A stretch of DNA of 64,000 nt from Planctomycetota bacterium. Its GTDB lineage: Bacteria > Planctomycetota > UBA1135 > GCA-002686595. The stretch spans positions 1 through 64,000 of the forward strand of contig JALWOP010000161.1 of the NCBI GenBank assembly GCA_027083445.1, given 5' to 3'. The notes under the pieces are model-generated. The model did not search any database. It saw only the letters and a list, made by a program, of their open reading frames with translations, and had not been told where the DNA came from. Of this stretch, positions 44,054-52,528 are shown in pieces. The position numbers and the translations under genes were made by a program. Each line of letters begins with the position of its first letter. Position 1 is the stretch's first letter.

Positions 44054-44829
44054 TGGATGTAGCCACCCTCCGTCTGCGCAACCTGCCCCTTGCCGCGCGC
44101 CTCTCCCTGACCTTTCTGCTCCTGGTCATCGCCGGAGGCTATGTCGCCTCGGGACTGCACCTCTCGGGACACCACGCAGCGCGGGACGGTCGCCCGGGTC
44201 TCTCGGTCACCGACATCGAGGGGGTCTATCACGGCGTGACCACGCCGCCACTGCTGAAGGAACTGCTCGAGCAGGGTCACCCCGCCGAGGTCTCCGGTGG
44301 GAAAGCGTTGGATGAAGATGACCGCGCAACCCTCCTGGCTTGGGTCACCGGCGACAGAATCGCGGAGAACTGGGCCAACATCGACTTCGGGGACGGCTTC
44401 GGCTCGCCCGAGGAGATCGCTCAGGCTGCGTGCGGTAGCTGCCACGGAGCGACGGTCCCCGCCGAGAAACGCGCCGAGCCCCTGCTCGCGACCTGGGACC
44501 AATACAAGGAGCTCTGCTTCGAGAACCGGGTCTCCCCGACGGATCCGGCCCTACTCCTGGCTTCGACCCACGCCCACGCCCTGGCCCTGGGGACGATCAC
44601 CCTGCTCCTGTGCGCCCTGATGTACGCCACGCGCTTCTCGTCGGGACTCAAGGGTCTCCTCGCTCTCTGCGCTTCGGGTGGTCTGCTCGTCGACCTCGCG
44701 GCCTGGTGGCTCACGCGTCAGGTGGCGGGCATGGTGAGCTTGATTCTCCTCGGCGGCCTCGCCCATGCGGGGGCCGTGGGGCTCATGCTCGTCGCGATCG
44801 GTCTCGATCTTTGGCGACCCCAGCGATAG
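44053..44829 (+). CDS. Membrane protein with one CxxCH heme site
   Basis: 258 residues. TM helix at about 15-35 (LSLTFLLLVIAGGYVASG), a periplasmic part of about 100 residues with a single heme motif CGSCHGA, then four hydrophobic segments from about 175 to the end (LALGTITLLLCALMY ... LILLGGLAHAGAVGLML). No family name recognised. Co-transcribed with the Gfo/Idh and ApbE genes by 1-nt overlap. It could carry electrons from sugar oxidation (inference). It converges with a short minus-strand gene. Confidence 0.75.
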   Translation: MDVATLRLRNLPLAARLSLTFLLLVIAGGYVASGLHLSGHHAARDGRPGLSVTDIEGVYHGVTTPPLLKELLEQGHPAEVSGGKALDEDDRATLLAWVTGDRIAENWANIDFGDGFGSPEEIAQAACGSCHGATVPAEKRAEPLLATWDQYKELCFENRVSPTDPALLLASTHAHALALGTITLLLCALMYATRFSSGLKGLLALCASGGLLVDLAAWWLTRQVAGMVSLILLGGLAHAGAVGLMLVAIGLDLWRPQR

Positions 44830-44913
44830 ATCGAACGCCGGTCCGCTCCCCGTCAGGGAGCCCCGTAGAGGAACGGCCCTGGGCCACCCTGAGGGGGCCA
44901 CTCCGAAGGGCGG

Positions 44914-45075
44914 CTAGTCGGTAAGGGTCGGCTCTGCCGCGGAGGCGGGTCGGTGGATGGAGTAGTTGGAGACGACCGCGCTGACGAAGAGGCCCAGCAA
45001 CACGACGAAAGCCCAAATCACCGCCAGACGACGGCCGTCGAGTGCCTTGCGCACCGCAAGGGAGGGGTCAGGCAT
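44914..45075 (-). CDS. 53-residue single-helix membrane protein
   Basis: Short frame, ATG at 45075, stop at 44914-44916. Basic N-terminus (MPDPSLAVRKALDGRRL), one clear TM helix (AVIWAFVVLLGLFVSAVVS) and a short tail ending EPTLTD. It lies about 100 nt downstream of hutH on the same strand, with an AT-richer spacer. The amphiphilic design and start/stop fit make it more likely real than chance. No family recognised. Confidence 0.6.
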   Translation of the reverse strand: MPDPSLAVRKALDGRRLAVIWAFVVLLGLFVSAVVSNYSIHRPASAAEPTLTD

Positions 45076-45173
45076 GGGAGGGAACGGGAGGGAAACGGGG
45101 AGAGTGATTACCTAGCCCGAATCTACACACACCTTCCTGTTTTCGCACGAACGATCCCGGGAATCGCCTCGTC

Positions 45174-46709
45174 TCAAGAGGCCAGCTTCCCCACGACCGC
45201 TTCGGCGGCGGAGACCAGGTCGCCGCTGCGTAGGATGTCGCTAACTGCGACCAGGTCGGGGTGCAGGTAGCGGTCCTCGTCCAGGGCTGGGACGGTGGCG
45301 CGCAAACGATCGTAGGCCGCACTCGCTCCCCGACCCGCGCGCAGTTCCCTGTGGAACTCCCTGGCCTGCCCGGCACAGAGCCATTCGATCGCCAGAACCT
45401 GCTCGCAATTGCCCAGCACCTCGCGTGCACGCCGTGCCGCGGTGACTCCCATCGAGACGTGATCCTCCTGATTCGCGCTGGTCGGCACGCTGTCCACCGA
45501 GGCGGGGTGGGCCAATCCCTTGTTCTCGCTCACCAGGGAAGCCGCCGTGTACTGGGCGATCATCAAGCCGGAATGGAGGCCCGCGTGGGGTGAGAGGAAA
45601 GGCGGCAGGTTGGAAAGATCGGGATTGACGAGCTGTTCGATGCGCCGCTCGGAGACGTTGCCCAGGGTACAGCTCGCCAGGCAGAGGTAGTCCTGGGTCA
45701 TCGAGAGGGGCTGACCGTGGAACATGCCCGCCGAGAAGACCTCGCCCGTCTCGGGTATGACGAGCGGGTTGTCGGTAACCGCGTTGAGTTCGTGGGAGAG
45801 TACCTCGGTGACGTGGGCCAGGGCCGTCTTGAACGCTCCGTGGATCTGGGGAATGCAGCGCAGGGAGTAGGGATCCTGCACGCGGTCGCAGTCCGCGTGG
45901 GAGCGCAGGATTTCGGAATCCTCGAGGCAGGCACGCAGATTCGCCGCGGTGCGGCGGTGCCCTTCGTTGTCCTTGAGGTCGGCGAGAAGATCCTGAAAGG
46001 GCCGCGCGGAGCCGAAGAGGGCCTCCACCGAGAGCGAGGCGATGACGTCCGCGGATTTCGAGAGGGTGCGCGCCCGCAGCACGTTCATCACCCCGATGGC
46101 CTTCATGCACTCCGTGCCGTTGATCAGGGCCAGCCCCTCCTTGGCCTCGAGCACCAGAGGCCCGATCCCAATCCGGTTCAGGGCCTCGCAGGCCGGGAGT
46201 CGCTCCCCTTGCAAGCTCACCCAACCGACCCCCAGGTAGGCTGCGGTCAGGTGCGCCAAGGGAGCGAGGTCTCCGCTGGCCCCCACCGAGCCCTGCTGGG
46301 GAACCTCGGGGACGAGACCCGCATTGAAGAAAGCGGCCAGGGCCTCGACCAGGGCGACCCGCACCCCCGAGCACCCCCGCAGGAGAGAGTTGAGCCGCAG
46401 AACCTGCATGATGCGCACCTCCGCTGGGAGCATCGGCGGGCCGACCCCAACGCAGTGGGAGAGAACCAGGTTGCGCTGGAGGGCGGCCAGGTCCCCGCGA
46501 TCGACGGCCACGTTCTTCAGTCGACCGAAGCCCGTCGTCAGCCCATAGACGGCTCCGCCCTCTGCGATGATGCGCTCGACCATCTCGCGCGACGCGCGCA
46601 CACGCTCCAGGGCGGCGCTGGAGATGGCCAGGCGTAGCTCCTCTCCGCGGGCGAGCGGTGCCAGATCATCGAGGGAGAGGGAGCGTCCATCCAGGGTGAG
46701 CGTCTTCAT
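45174..46709 (-). CDS. hutH: Histidine ammonia-lyase
   Basis: 511 residues, full length. First step of histidine breakdown: histidine to urocanate plus ammonia. The MIO cofactor triplet Ala144-Ser145-Gly146 lies in GSVGASGDLAPLAH. Also seen: the YGLTTGFG motif, GKEGLALINGTE-like EAKEGLALINGTECMKAIG, and the QDPYSLRC-type VQDPYSLRCIPQ. Its product feeds hutU 11 kb away. Confidence 0.97.
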   Translation of the reverse strand: MKTLTLDGRSLSLDDLAPLARGEELRLAISSAALERVRASREMVERIIAEGGAVYGLTTGFGRLKNVAVDRGDLAALQRNLVLSHCVGVGPPMLPAEVRIMQVLRLNSLLRGCSGVRVALVEALAAFFNAGLVPEVPQQGSVGASGDLAPLAHLTAAYLGVGWVSLQGERLPACEALNRIGIGPLVLEAKEGLALINGTECMKAIGVMNVLRARTLSKSADVIASLSVEALFGSARPFQDLLADLKDNEGHRRTAANLRACLEDSEILRSHADCDRVQDPYSLRCIPQIHGAFKTALAHVTEVLSHELNAVTDNPLVIPETGEVFSAGMFHGQPLSMTQDYLCLASCTLGNVSERRIEQLVNPDLSNLPPFLSPHAGLHSGLMIAQYTAASLVSENKGLAHPASVDSVPTSANQEDHVSMGVTAARRAREVLGNCEQVLAIEWLCAGQAREFHRELRAGRGASAAYDRLRATVPALDEDRYLHPDLVAVSDILRSGDLVSAAEAVVGKLAS

Positions 46710-46797
46710 CGCGCGAGATTCTAGCCCTCCCGGCCGGCCGGTGAGAGAGGTGCCGCCTCGGGCCCCAGGCGGAGATTCGCCCGGCGGTGGAGCGGAC

Positions 46798-48606
46798 TCA
46801 GCCTCCGCTGCTGGAACCGGAATCCGAGGTATCGAGGCCCTTGGTTTTTCCCCCGGCGGGCTCGAGCACCCCGGTCGCGGAGGGACCTTCGACTGCAGGA
46901 AGAGGCAGGACCAGGTTCTCGCGCGTCTCTCGCTCGGCCTCGATGCGCAGTTGCTTGCCGGGGATCAAGCGATCTTCGTGCCACCAGACTTCGAGCCGCC
47001 ACATTCCCGGCTCCAGCCCATCGATCTCGAGATCATCCTCCGCCGGAAGGATGCGGGGATCCTCGGGCTTGCCGTTGATGGTGAGCTCCACGGGGAGTCC
47101 CTGGTAACGCCCCCCCATGTGCAGGGTTAGCTGCCCTCCGCGGGATTCCACGGGTTCGAGTTGCACTTCGACCTCGGCACTGGCCGGCGCAACGCTGCGC
47201 ACGGCACGTGCCGAACCGTCGGGGGATTCGACGGTCAGGTAGTACCCCTTGGCCGTGATCTGTGGGAAGAGCGTCAGGATGAAACGCCCAGCGCCGTCCG
47301 TGGTGGTCTCTTGGACTGCGGCCGGTAGGAGCGGCGTGATCGCTCCGGTCACGAGGTCCGGTCGACGCTGCCCCATGGCCCGCGAACTGGCGAAGCTACC
47401 CTGGGGATCCTCGAGTCGCACGCGAGCCCCCCGGATAGGCTTGCCGTCGACTCCCAGAACCCTTCCGCGCAGGGAGGTCGGGGCGGCCCGCAGGCGGATC
47501 AGGTGCTGGTTCTTGCGACCCGGAATGAGCTTCATGTTGACCAGGGGTGGACTGGCCACGGCCCCCGGATGGAAGGCCAGGATGGTGATGTGCCCCTCCT
47601 GGAGGCCTTCGATCAGGGTCGATCCACCCGGATGAACCAGGACCGGGTTGATCTCGTGCCAAGGGAAGGTGTGGGCGCCGAGTCCCGTGCCGACGCTGCG
47701 CCCACCGATCGGCAGGATGTAGACCTGCACCGGCCCCGGACTTCCGACCGCGGCCTCCAAGCGCAGTTCCAGATCGACGCCCGGGTGCAGGGTGAAGGTC
47801 AGCTTGTCTCGCGCGATCGCCCGGCCAAAGGCAACGTGGAAGACCTGGTAGGCGCGGGCGAAGCCGTGCTTCTCGATCGTCACAGGCACCTTGCCTGGAG
47901 TGACCCGGGGGAACTCGAACTCACCGTTGATGTCGGTCAGGGTGGTGCTGCCGTCCATGCGTACCCGAGCACCTTCGATCGGAGAGCCGGACAGGTCCTT
48001 GACGCTTCCACTGACGTAGGCGGCCGCACGGGGAGAAAGGTCCAAGTTGAGTTCACTTTGACTGAGCTGGCGCAAACTGATCTCCCGCTCGGCACTCAGC
48101 CCTCCCAAGGTCTCGATGCGTACGAAGGAGAGTCCCTGGTAGAGATCGCTCGCTCCAAAACGCCCCTCCGAGTCCGATTGCAGGACCCTGCCCAGGTTGG
48201 GTCCGGCGGTGAAGGTGACCGTACAGGGCATCCCGACCCCCTTGCTCCCGTGCACGCTGCCCTTCAAGCGAGCGTTGGCGTCACCCCGCGGTGGAGGGAG
48301 CTGGCTGTCCTCGAATCCACCCGGCTGGGCAAGATCCAGGTGCACCTCCAGGGGGTACTTCACCGTCGTCTGCGTCGTGGCCGCTTGCTCCGTCGTCGGT
48401 GCCTCGAGACCGGTGACCGAATCGAGTCGGGTCTCCCCCCCCTGGGAGGCGTCCAGGCCCTTCGGACGTACCGATGAACCCGGAGCCTGGACCGGCTTGG
48501 GAGAGGGGCGATCCGTCTCTCGCCCCCCACCGAACCAGATCGTGGCGACCCCTCCACCGAGAAGGAGCACCAGGAGGACGAGGAGGAGTCGCTTGGAAGC
48601 GCTCAT
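46798..48606 (-). CDS. Membrane-anchored protein with carboxypeptidase regulatory-like domains
   Basis: 602 residues from the ATG at 48606. An N-terminal anchor (KRLLLVLLVLLLGGGVATIWF) is followed by a Pro/Ser/Thr linker. Several CarboxypepD_reg/transthyretin-like beta domains follow: near VSGSVKDLSGSPIEGARVRMDG, RGRVLGVDGKPIRGARVRLEDP and an N-terminal copy GSVHGSKGVGMPCTVTF. These extracellular Ig-like modules serve adhesion or surface display. No catalytic site is seen. Confidence 0.8.
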   Translation of the reverse strand: MSASKRLLLVLLVLLLGGGVATIWFGGGRETDRPSPKPVQAPGSSVRPKGLDASQGGETRLDSVTGLEAPTTEQAATTQTTVKYPLEVHLDLAQPGGFEDSQLPPPRGDANARLKGSVHGSKGVGMPCTVTFTAGPNLGRVLQSDSEGRFGASDLYQGLSFVRIETLGGLSAEREISLRQLSQSELNLDLSPRAAAYVSGSVKDLSGSPIEGARVRMDGSTTLTDINGEFEFPRVTPGKVPVTIEKHGFARAYQVFHVAFGRAIARDKLTFTLHPGVDLELRLEAAVGSPGPVQVYILPIGGRSVGTGLGAHTFPWHEINPVLVHPGGSTLIEGLQEGHITILAFHPGAVASPPLVNMKLIPGRKNQHLIRLRAAPTSLRGRVLGVDGKPIRGARVRLEDPQGSFASSRAMGQRRPDLVTGAITPLLPAAVQETTTDGAGRFILTLFPQITAKGYYLTVESPDGSARAVRSVAPASAEVEVQLEPVESRGGQLTLHMGGRYQGLPVELTINGKPEDPRILPAEDDLEIDGLEPGMWRLEVWWHEDRLIPGKQLRIEAERETRENLVLPLPAVEGPSATGVLEPAGGKTKGLDTSDSGSSSGG

Positions 48607-48823
48607 GCAGTTCCCAGGTTCCGTCGAAGTCCGGCGCAGTTCCGCGAAGTCGCCTGGGGCGCTGGAGCTCCCTCGATTCTCGAGGCAGGATCGGGCCACA
48701 GGTGGCCTCCGGGGCCGCCCGACGTGGAGAGGCGTTGCAACATCGGGGGTTAGTCTATCGGCAAGGGGCCAGGTCCAAGCGCAGGTAGTAGGGACGCTCT
48801 CGAGGAGAGTATCTTCCCGTGGC

Positions 48824-49450
48824 TCAAGAAAAGCGCACCTCGATCTTCGCGGCGTACTCCTTGGGGAGGGCCCTCTCCAGGTCGATCGGGGTCAGGCCAT
48901 AGGTCCATCCTGGGCGATCCCCCTCGCAGATGCGGCCGACCAGGGGCTGCCCCTGGAAATCGCACTCACGGACATAACCCACCTTCTCGAGGACCCGGGC
49001 CGAGGCGTGGTTGCCCTCGAGCACCTCGGCGGTCATGGCCCAGGCCCCAAGATGCTCGAAGGCCAGCAGCGCGACCAGGCGGCCTGCGTCCGTCGCCACG
49101 CCACGCCTCCAGAAGTCGGATCCTACCCAGTACCCGACGTTGCCGACCCCGGGGTGACCCTCGAAGCGCAGGGAGATCGAACCGACCATGCCCTCGTCTT
49201 CGAACTCGATTGCGAAGCCGTAGTTGACCCCGGCCTCGGGGCTCCCCCCGATCCAGTGGGTGTACAAACGGGTCAGCTCATCCGGATCTCTCGGGCCCCC
49301 GCCGGAGAAGCCCAAGAGCCAGCGGGTTACCTCGGGTCGCTCGTGCAGCAGCCCGAACGCGACCGGACCGTCGCTGGGCCGGAGCGGTCGCAGGCGCACA
49401 CGGGGCCCTTCGAGATGCGCGTCGACGAGGATCGCGGGGTGGGAAGTCAT
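48824..49450 (-). CDS. GNAT-family N-acetyltransferase (RimJ/RimL-like)
   Basis: 208 residues. Acetyl-CoA loop RRGVATDAGRLV, followed by ALEGNHASARVLEKVGYV-like EVLEGNHASARVLEKVGYV, the motif B/A pattern of RimJ/RimL acetyltransferases. GPRVRLRPLRPSDGP at the start matches the family. Likely acetylates an N-terminal or side-chain amine; target unknown. 217 nt without a recognised gene lie between it and the anchored protein gene. Confidence 0.88.
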   Translation of the reverse strand: MTSHPAILVDAHLEGPRVRLRPLRPSDGPVAFGLLHERPEVTRWLLGFSGGGPRDPDELTRLYTHWIGGSPEAGVNYGFAIEFEDEGMVGSISLRFEGHPGVGNVGYWVGSDFWRRGVATDAGRLVALLAFEHLGAWAMTAEVLEGNHASARVLEKVGYVRECDFQGQPLVGRICEGDRPGWTYGLTPIDLERALPKEYAAKIEVRFS

Positions 49451-49562
49451 GGCTACCTACGCTAGAGCCGAGCAGCCTGGACGGCTATTCTGCTGCCCCC
49501 GAAAAGGCCCCTCGGCGAAGGCGGCCCGTCTACCGGCGCCCAACCTACGAGATCCGCCCACC

Positions 49563-50585
49563 ATGACCCAATACACCGTCGTCGAGCTCCTGGGGGACGG
49601 TATCTCACCCGAGCTCAGCGCAAGCGTTCATTCCGTCGCCGAAGTCCTGCCCTTTGGAATCGACTTCCTGCCCGTGGATCTGTCGGACCAAGCGCGGCGG
49701 CGGGATGCCGAGGCCGTCTTCGACGAGGCTGTTCGCACCATGCGCGAGGTCGGGACGGCCATCAAGTATCCGACGGCCACGACCCAAGAGAGCCCTAACC
49801 GCATCCTGCGTGAACGCCTGGAATTCTCGGTGATTCACCGGCCGGTCTGTTCCATCCCCGGCATCGAGACCAACTTCACCAAGACCTTGGACATCGATGT
49901 CGTGCGTGTCGGCACGGGGGGGACCTATGAAGACCCCGGCCGGCGCATCGGACTCGACACCGCAGTCTCCCTGCGGGTCATCGAGCGCCACCCCTCCAGG
50001 CATGCTGCCCGTTTCGCCTTCAAGCTGGCACAGATCCGCGGTACCGGAGTCGTCTCCACCAGCAAGTACACCATCCAAAAGGCAACGGACGGCCTCTTCG
50101 AGGAGGCGGTGGACAACGTCGCTCAAGACTACCCGGCAACGAGCTATCGGCGTGAGCTCTTCGATGCCCTGCTCGCGGGGCTGGTGATGCACCCCGAACG
50201 CTACGACGTGATCGTCTGTCCCAATGAGTACGGCGACTTCCTCTCGGACTGCGCCTGCGGCCTGATCGGCTCGGTCGGCCTGGGGGATAGCGCCAACTAT
50301 GCTTTCGACGACCTGGGACGCATCACGACGGCCATGTTCGATCCCGCCGGTGGAACTGCCCCCGACATCGCCGGCCAGGACCGCTGCAACCCAACGGCTG
50401 CCCTCTTCGCCATGGCCAACCTCTTGAGACACATCGGCCAGCCCGAAGCCGGCAGTGCCCTGCGCGAGGCTCTGCTCTCCGCCATCGACGAGGGAGCCCG
50501 CACCGCCGACATCGGGGGCAGCCTCTCCACGAGTGAGTTCACCTCCGAAGTGGCTCGCCGCGTTCGGGCGGCCCTGGCGGAGTGA
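49563..50585 (+). CDS. Isocitrate/isopropylmalate dehydrogenase family protein
   Basis: 340 residues, ATG at 49563. Beta-decarboxylating dehydrogenase fold: VVELLGDGISPE (N-terminal loop), substrate-binding Arg residues in SPNRILRERLEF..RPV, the metal Asp pattern NEYGDFLSDCACGLIGSVGLGDSANY, and the coenzyme loop GTAPDIAGQDRCNPTAALFAM. The catalytic-Lys segment TSKYTIQKATDGLF resembles the isocitrate dehydrogenase group more than LeuB. Which substrate it uses (isocitrate, isopropylmalate, tartrate) cannot be decided by reading. Confidence 0.85.
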   Translation: MTQYTVVELLGDGISPELSASVHSVAEVLPFGIDFLPVDLSDQARRRDAEAVFDEAVRTMREVGTAIKYPTATTQESPNRILRERLEFSVIHRPVCSIPGIETNFTKTLDIDVVRVGTGGTYEDPGRRIGLDTAVSLRVIERHPSRHAARFAFKLAQIRGTGVVSTSKYTIQKATDGLFEEAVDNVAQDYPATSYRRELFDALLAGLVMHPERYDVIVCPNEYGDFLSDCACGLIGSVGLGDSANYAFDDLGRITTAMFDPAGGTAPDIAGQDRCNPTAALFAMANLLRHIGQPEAGSALREALLSAIDEGARTADIGGSLSTSEFTSEVARRVRAALAE

Positions 50586-50601
50586 CCTGCCGGCGGCAAG
50601 A

Positions 50602-51984
50602 TCAGTGAAAGGTCACACTGAGCGCCGCCGAAAAGGCCGAGGGGGAGCCGGACACCCGGTACCAATACTGGAAGTTCCAGGTCTCCCCCGGCTGGATGTT
50701 GCCCGCCCCCTGGGGTAAGCCGAAGTTCGGACCGCCCGTCAGGGTGTTCGAAATCTCCGTCGCGAAGGAGCCCGAGGCATCGGTGGTTCCGATGTCCTTG
50801 CTATAGCGTCCCAAGTAGGATCCACCGCTCACGCACAGATCCCCCTTGGCGCCGGGCGGGTCCGTCACGATCCCGAAGCCATTGCCGATCAACAGGTAGG
50901 TCGCCTGACCGGGAGCGGCGCCACCCAGAGTCAGGGTCACCGCACCCCCCAGGTAACAGGCATCGGAGTCGAGTGAGGCCACGTTGTCCGGGCTTCCGGT
51001 CTGAGGGTTGCAGTAGAACTCCACGCTGCAAGGAATGCAGGCCGGCTCCGGCTCGTAGGCGAGGGCTGCAAAGCTGTGGCCCATGCAATCGATCTGAAAG
51101 CCGGACTCGATCAGCAGCGAGGTATCCCCAAGGCCCAGGTAGGCCTGAATGTCGTCGTCTGCGACGTCGTACAGGTTTCCGGTCGCCAGGGGTCCAATCT
51201 GTCCCGCCCAAGCATCGCTCGCACTGAACGTGCCGGCCACGATGCCGCCGACGCTTTGAGTGCCCAGGTGAAACTCGTCCGTCGAGAGTTGCCCATCGTT
51301 GGCATTGACCAGCAGGTGCAGCGGACCCCCGTTGTAGGGACAGGAGAGGTTGAGTTCTGCCCGAGCATCACCCGTGGGTGAACTCTCAGTCGAGGTGTAC
51401 CCGGCAAAGAGGTCGACGGTGCGAATCGTCGGGTCCTGGGGAACCTGATAGATCAGGACCAGCGTGAATCCCTCACCAAGGGCAGCGGGATCGCTTCCGA
51501 GCATCCCGTCGCAGATCCCGTCGAAGGTGTTGGCTCCGCCGACATGGATCCAGGCTGAGATTCCCGACGCGGCGTAGGTCACCCCCAGAGCCTTGCCCCA
51601 GCACAGATCCGGCGATCCGAAACCCCGTCGTTCCCCGGTCACCGGCAGGCCATTGATCGTCATCGCGGCGGTCATCGGGTTGTCGTTTGCCAGGTAGGTC
51701 CAGGAGACGACAGCATCCATGAGGACCGCCCCCGGGGGAAGCGATGGAACGATGAGCTGCAAGGGACAGGCAACCCCCGGCGGACCCCCCGTGCGGGTGG
51801 CGTAGGAGACCTCTACGAAATCCGCGCCGGGAGCGGTGAAACTCCACTGGGGAGCGGAGGGGAAGCCCGTCTCCGAAATCACCGAGGCGCTGCCCCTCTG
51901 GCTGGGGCGAATGCCCCCGCTCTGGGCATCGGCGCCAGCAGCCGCCAGGAGAAGGGCAAGGGGCAGAAGGAGAGTGGGGTGCAT
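50602..51984 (-). CDS. Secreted paralogue A with Cys-rich middle and FQYWYR C-terminal module
   Basis: 460 residues, signal ending GADAQ. Region 1 (about 25-320) is a DUF3344-like all-beta segment (VVSWTYLANDNPMTAAMTINGLPVTG, LVLIYQVPQDPTIRTVDLFAGY, CPYNGGPLHLLVNANDGQ). Region 2 is a linker with Cys (CIPCSVEFYCNPQTGS). Region 3 is the C-terminal module, with KGDLCVSGGSY and NFQYWYR...SAALSVTF. It is similar throughout to the gene at 52529-53914, so the pair is a recent duplication. Likely surface-exposed; function unknown. Confidence 0.85.
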   Translation of the reverse strand: MHPTLLLPLALLLAAAGADAQSGGIRPSQRGSASVISETGFPSAPQWSFTAPGADFVEVSYATRTGGPPGVACPLQLIVPSLPPGAVLMDAVVSWTYLANDNPMTAAMTINGLPVTGERRGFGSPDLCWGKALGVTYAASGISAWIHVGGANTFDGICDGMLGSDPAALGEGFTLVLIYQVPQDPTIRTVDLFAGYTSTESSPTGDARAELNLSCPYNGGPLHLLVNANDGQLSTDEFHLGTQSVGGIVAGTFSASDAWAGQIGPLATGNLYDVADDDIQAYLGLGDTSLLIESGFQIDCMGHSFAALAYEPEPACIPCSVEFYCNPQTGSPDNVASLDSDACYLGGAVTLTLGGAAPGQATYLLIGNGFGIVTDPPGAKGDLCVSGGSYLGRYSKDIGTTDASGSFATEISNTLTGGPNFGLPQGAGNIQPGETWNFQYWYRVSGSPSAFSAALSVTFH

Positions 51985-52074
51985 CGCTGGCTCGATTCTC
52001 GTGAAGGCCGATCCGCCGGATTGGGTTCGACCCCTCTAGGAGACTACCCGATCCACGTCACACACCCTTTGGCC

Positions 52075-52284
52075 TCAGCGAACGGCAACCCAGAGTCCGC
52101 CGATGAGCAGGGCCGCGACACCGGCCAGCAACAGCGCACCATGGACGAGATAGGTGCAGCCCATTAGCGCCATACCGACCAGCAGCTGGGGGTAGGCCGG
52201 TTCCTTCTTGCCGTAGACGAAGAGACCGAAGCCGACGCTGCTGACGATGATCGAGACCACCAGGGTTGCAGGCGACAGGTCCAT
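52075..52284 (-). CDS. Small two-helix membrane protein
   Basis: 69 residues from the ATG at 52284 (an earlier in-frame ATG at 52326 is less likely). Two hydrophobic helices (LVVSIIVSSVGFGLFVYG; MALMGCTYLVHGALLLAGVAALLIGGLW) with a KKEPAYPQ loop between. It recalls small amino-acid-transport accessory proteins but no family is certain. It lies between the two secreted paralogues on the same strand. Confidence 0.6.
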   Translation of the reverse strand: MDLSPATLVVSIIVSSVGFGLFVYGKKEPAYPQLLVGMALMGCTYLVHGALLLAGVAALLIGGLWVAVR

Positions 52285-52528
52285 GCACCCACCATCGACC
52301 GGCCTTGGGCCCAAGTCGAGGCTCATCCCTGGAAGTACGCGTAAGTCCAGATTCCCGTTCCGGGACTCTAGCTGGTGGGTGAAAGGCGCAGGGTCGCGCC
52401 GAAAAGAGAACCCCGTGTCGACGGCTCGGGGGAGCAGCCGGCACGGGGCCTTTGCGGTCGACTCGTCGAGAGGAGAAGCGGCTACGCGAAGGTGCAGCGT
52501 CCGCTGACGAGCGAGGGGGCGATGCCCA

